Source: an uncultured Pseudomonadota bacterium
Lineage (GTDB): Bacteria; Pseudomonadota; Gammaproteobacteria; Burkholderiales; Eutrophovitaceae
Length of the DNA: 5,687 nucleotides
NCBI GenBank assembly: GCA_913057845.1
Contig: CAJXPC010000128.1
Coordinates: 1 to 5,687, forward strand
Direction: 5' to 3'
Below, piece by piece: positions 5,640 through 5,687 of this stretch (position 1 is the first letter of the stretch; every line of letters starts with the position of its first letter). The notes under the pieces are model-generated. The model saw nothing but the letters and a program-made list of their open reading frames with translations. It searched no databases and was not told the origin of the DNA. The translations under genes and the position numbers were made by a program.

Positions 5640-5687
5640 CTGTCTCTTATACACATCTGACGCTGCCGACGAATAGAGAGGTGTAGA
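5640..5687. other. Illumina Nextera i5-side (P5) adapter, not genomic
   Basis: Synthetic library sequence in reverse complement. Positions 5640-5658 are the mosaic end (CTGTCTCTTATACACATCT), and 5659-5672 the read-1 stem (GACGCTGCCGACGA). Positions 5673-5680 (ATAGAGAG) match the complement of Nextera i5 index S502, and 5681-5687 (GTGTAGA) begin the P5 complement. The first C could be genomic or adapter, so the boundary is uncertain by one base. Confidence 0.98.

Overview
The window is one assembled fragment of a gammaproteobacterial chromosome, about 5.6 kb of genomic DNA (positions 49-5639). Each end carries 48 nt of Illumina Nextera library adapter, including index and flow-cell sequence. 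The taxonomic call rests on the divergent ispB / rplU-rpmA-obgE arrangement known from Gammaproteobacteria, a Pseudomonas-like long NrdA, and a cytoplasmic-type AmpD with a PP0621-like neighbour. The sequence does not resolve genus. There are no signs of horizontal transfer, mobile elements or CRISPR.

Left half (minus strand): a 3'-truncated nrdA (class I ribonucleotide reductase large subunit, 803 residues visible), cut by the left adapter. Upstream of it is a 351-nt regulatory gap with a good sigma-70-type promoter, two NrdR-box-like palindromes 32 bp apart (one over the -10 hexamer) and a DnaA-box match. This is a compact example of dNTP-supply control.

Middle (minus strand): ispB (long-chain prenyl diphosphate synthase for the quinone tail), then a small membrane-anchored zinc-finger-like PP0621-type gene that overlaps ampD (muropeptide-recycling amidase) by 4 nt (ATGA). 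The PP0621-like gene and ampD are probably translationally coupled.

Right part (plus strand): rplU and rpmA (ribosomal proteins L21 and L27) are transcribed away from ispB through back-to-back promoters. They end in a strong intrinsic terminator. The first eight or nine codons of obgE follow it before the right adapter begins.

The genes are core housekeeping: DNA precursor synthesis, cell-wall recycling, quinone synthesis and ribosome assembly. I see no convincing undescribed system. The most useful observations are the adapter contamination, which creates two chimeric reading frames, the NrdR/DnaA regulatory layout at nrdA, a likely start correction for the PP0621-like gene, and a small insertion in the AmpD zinc-ligand loop.
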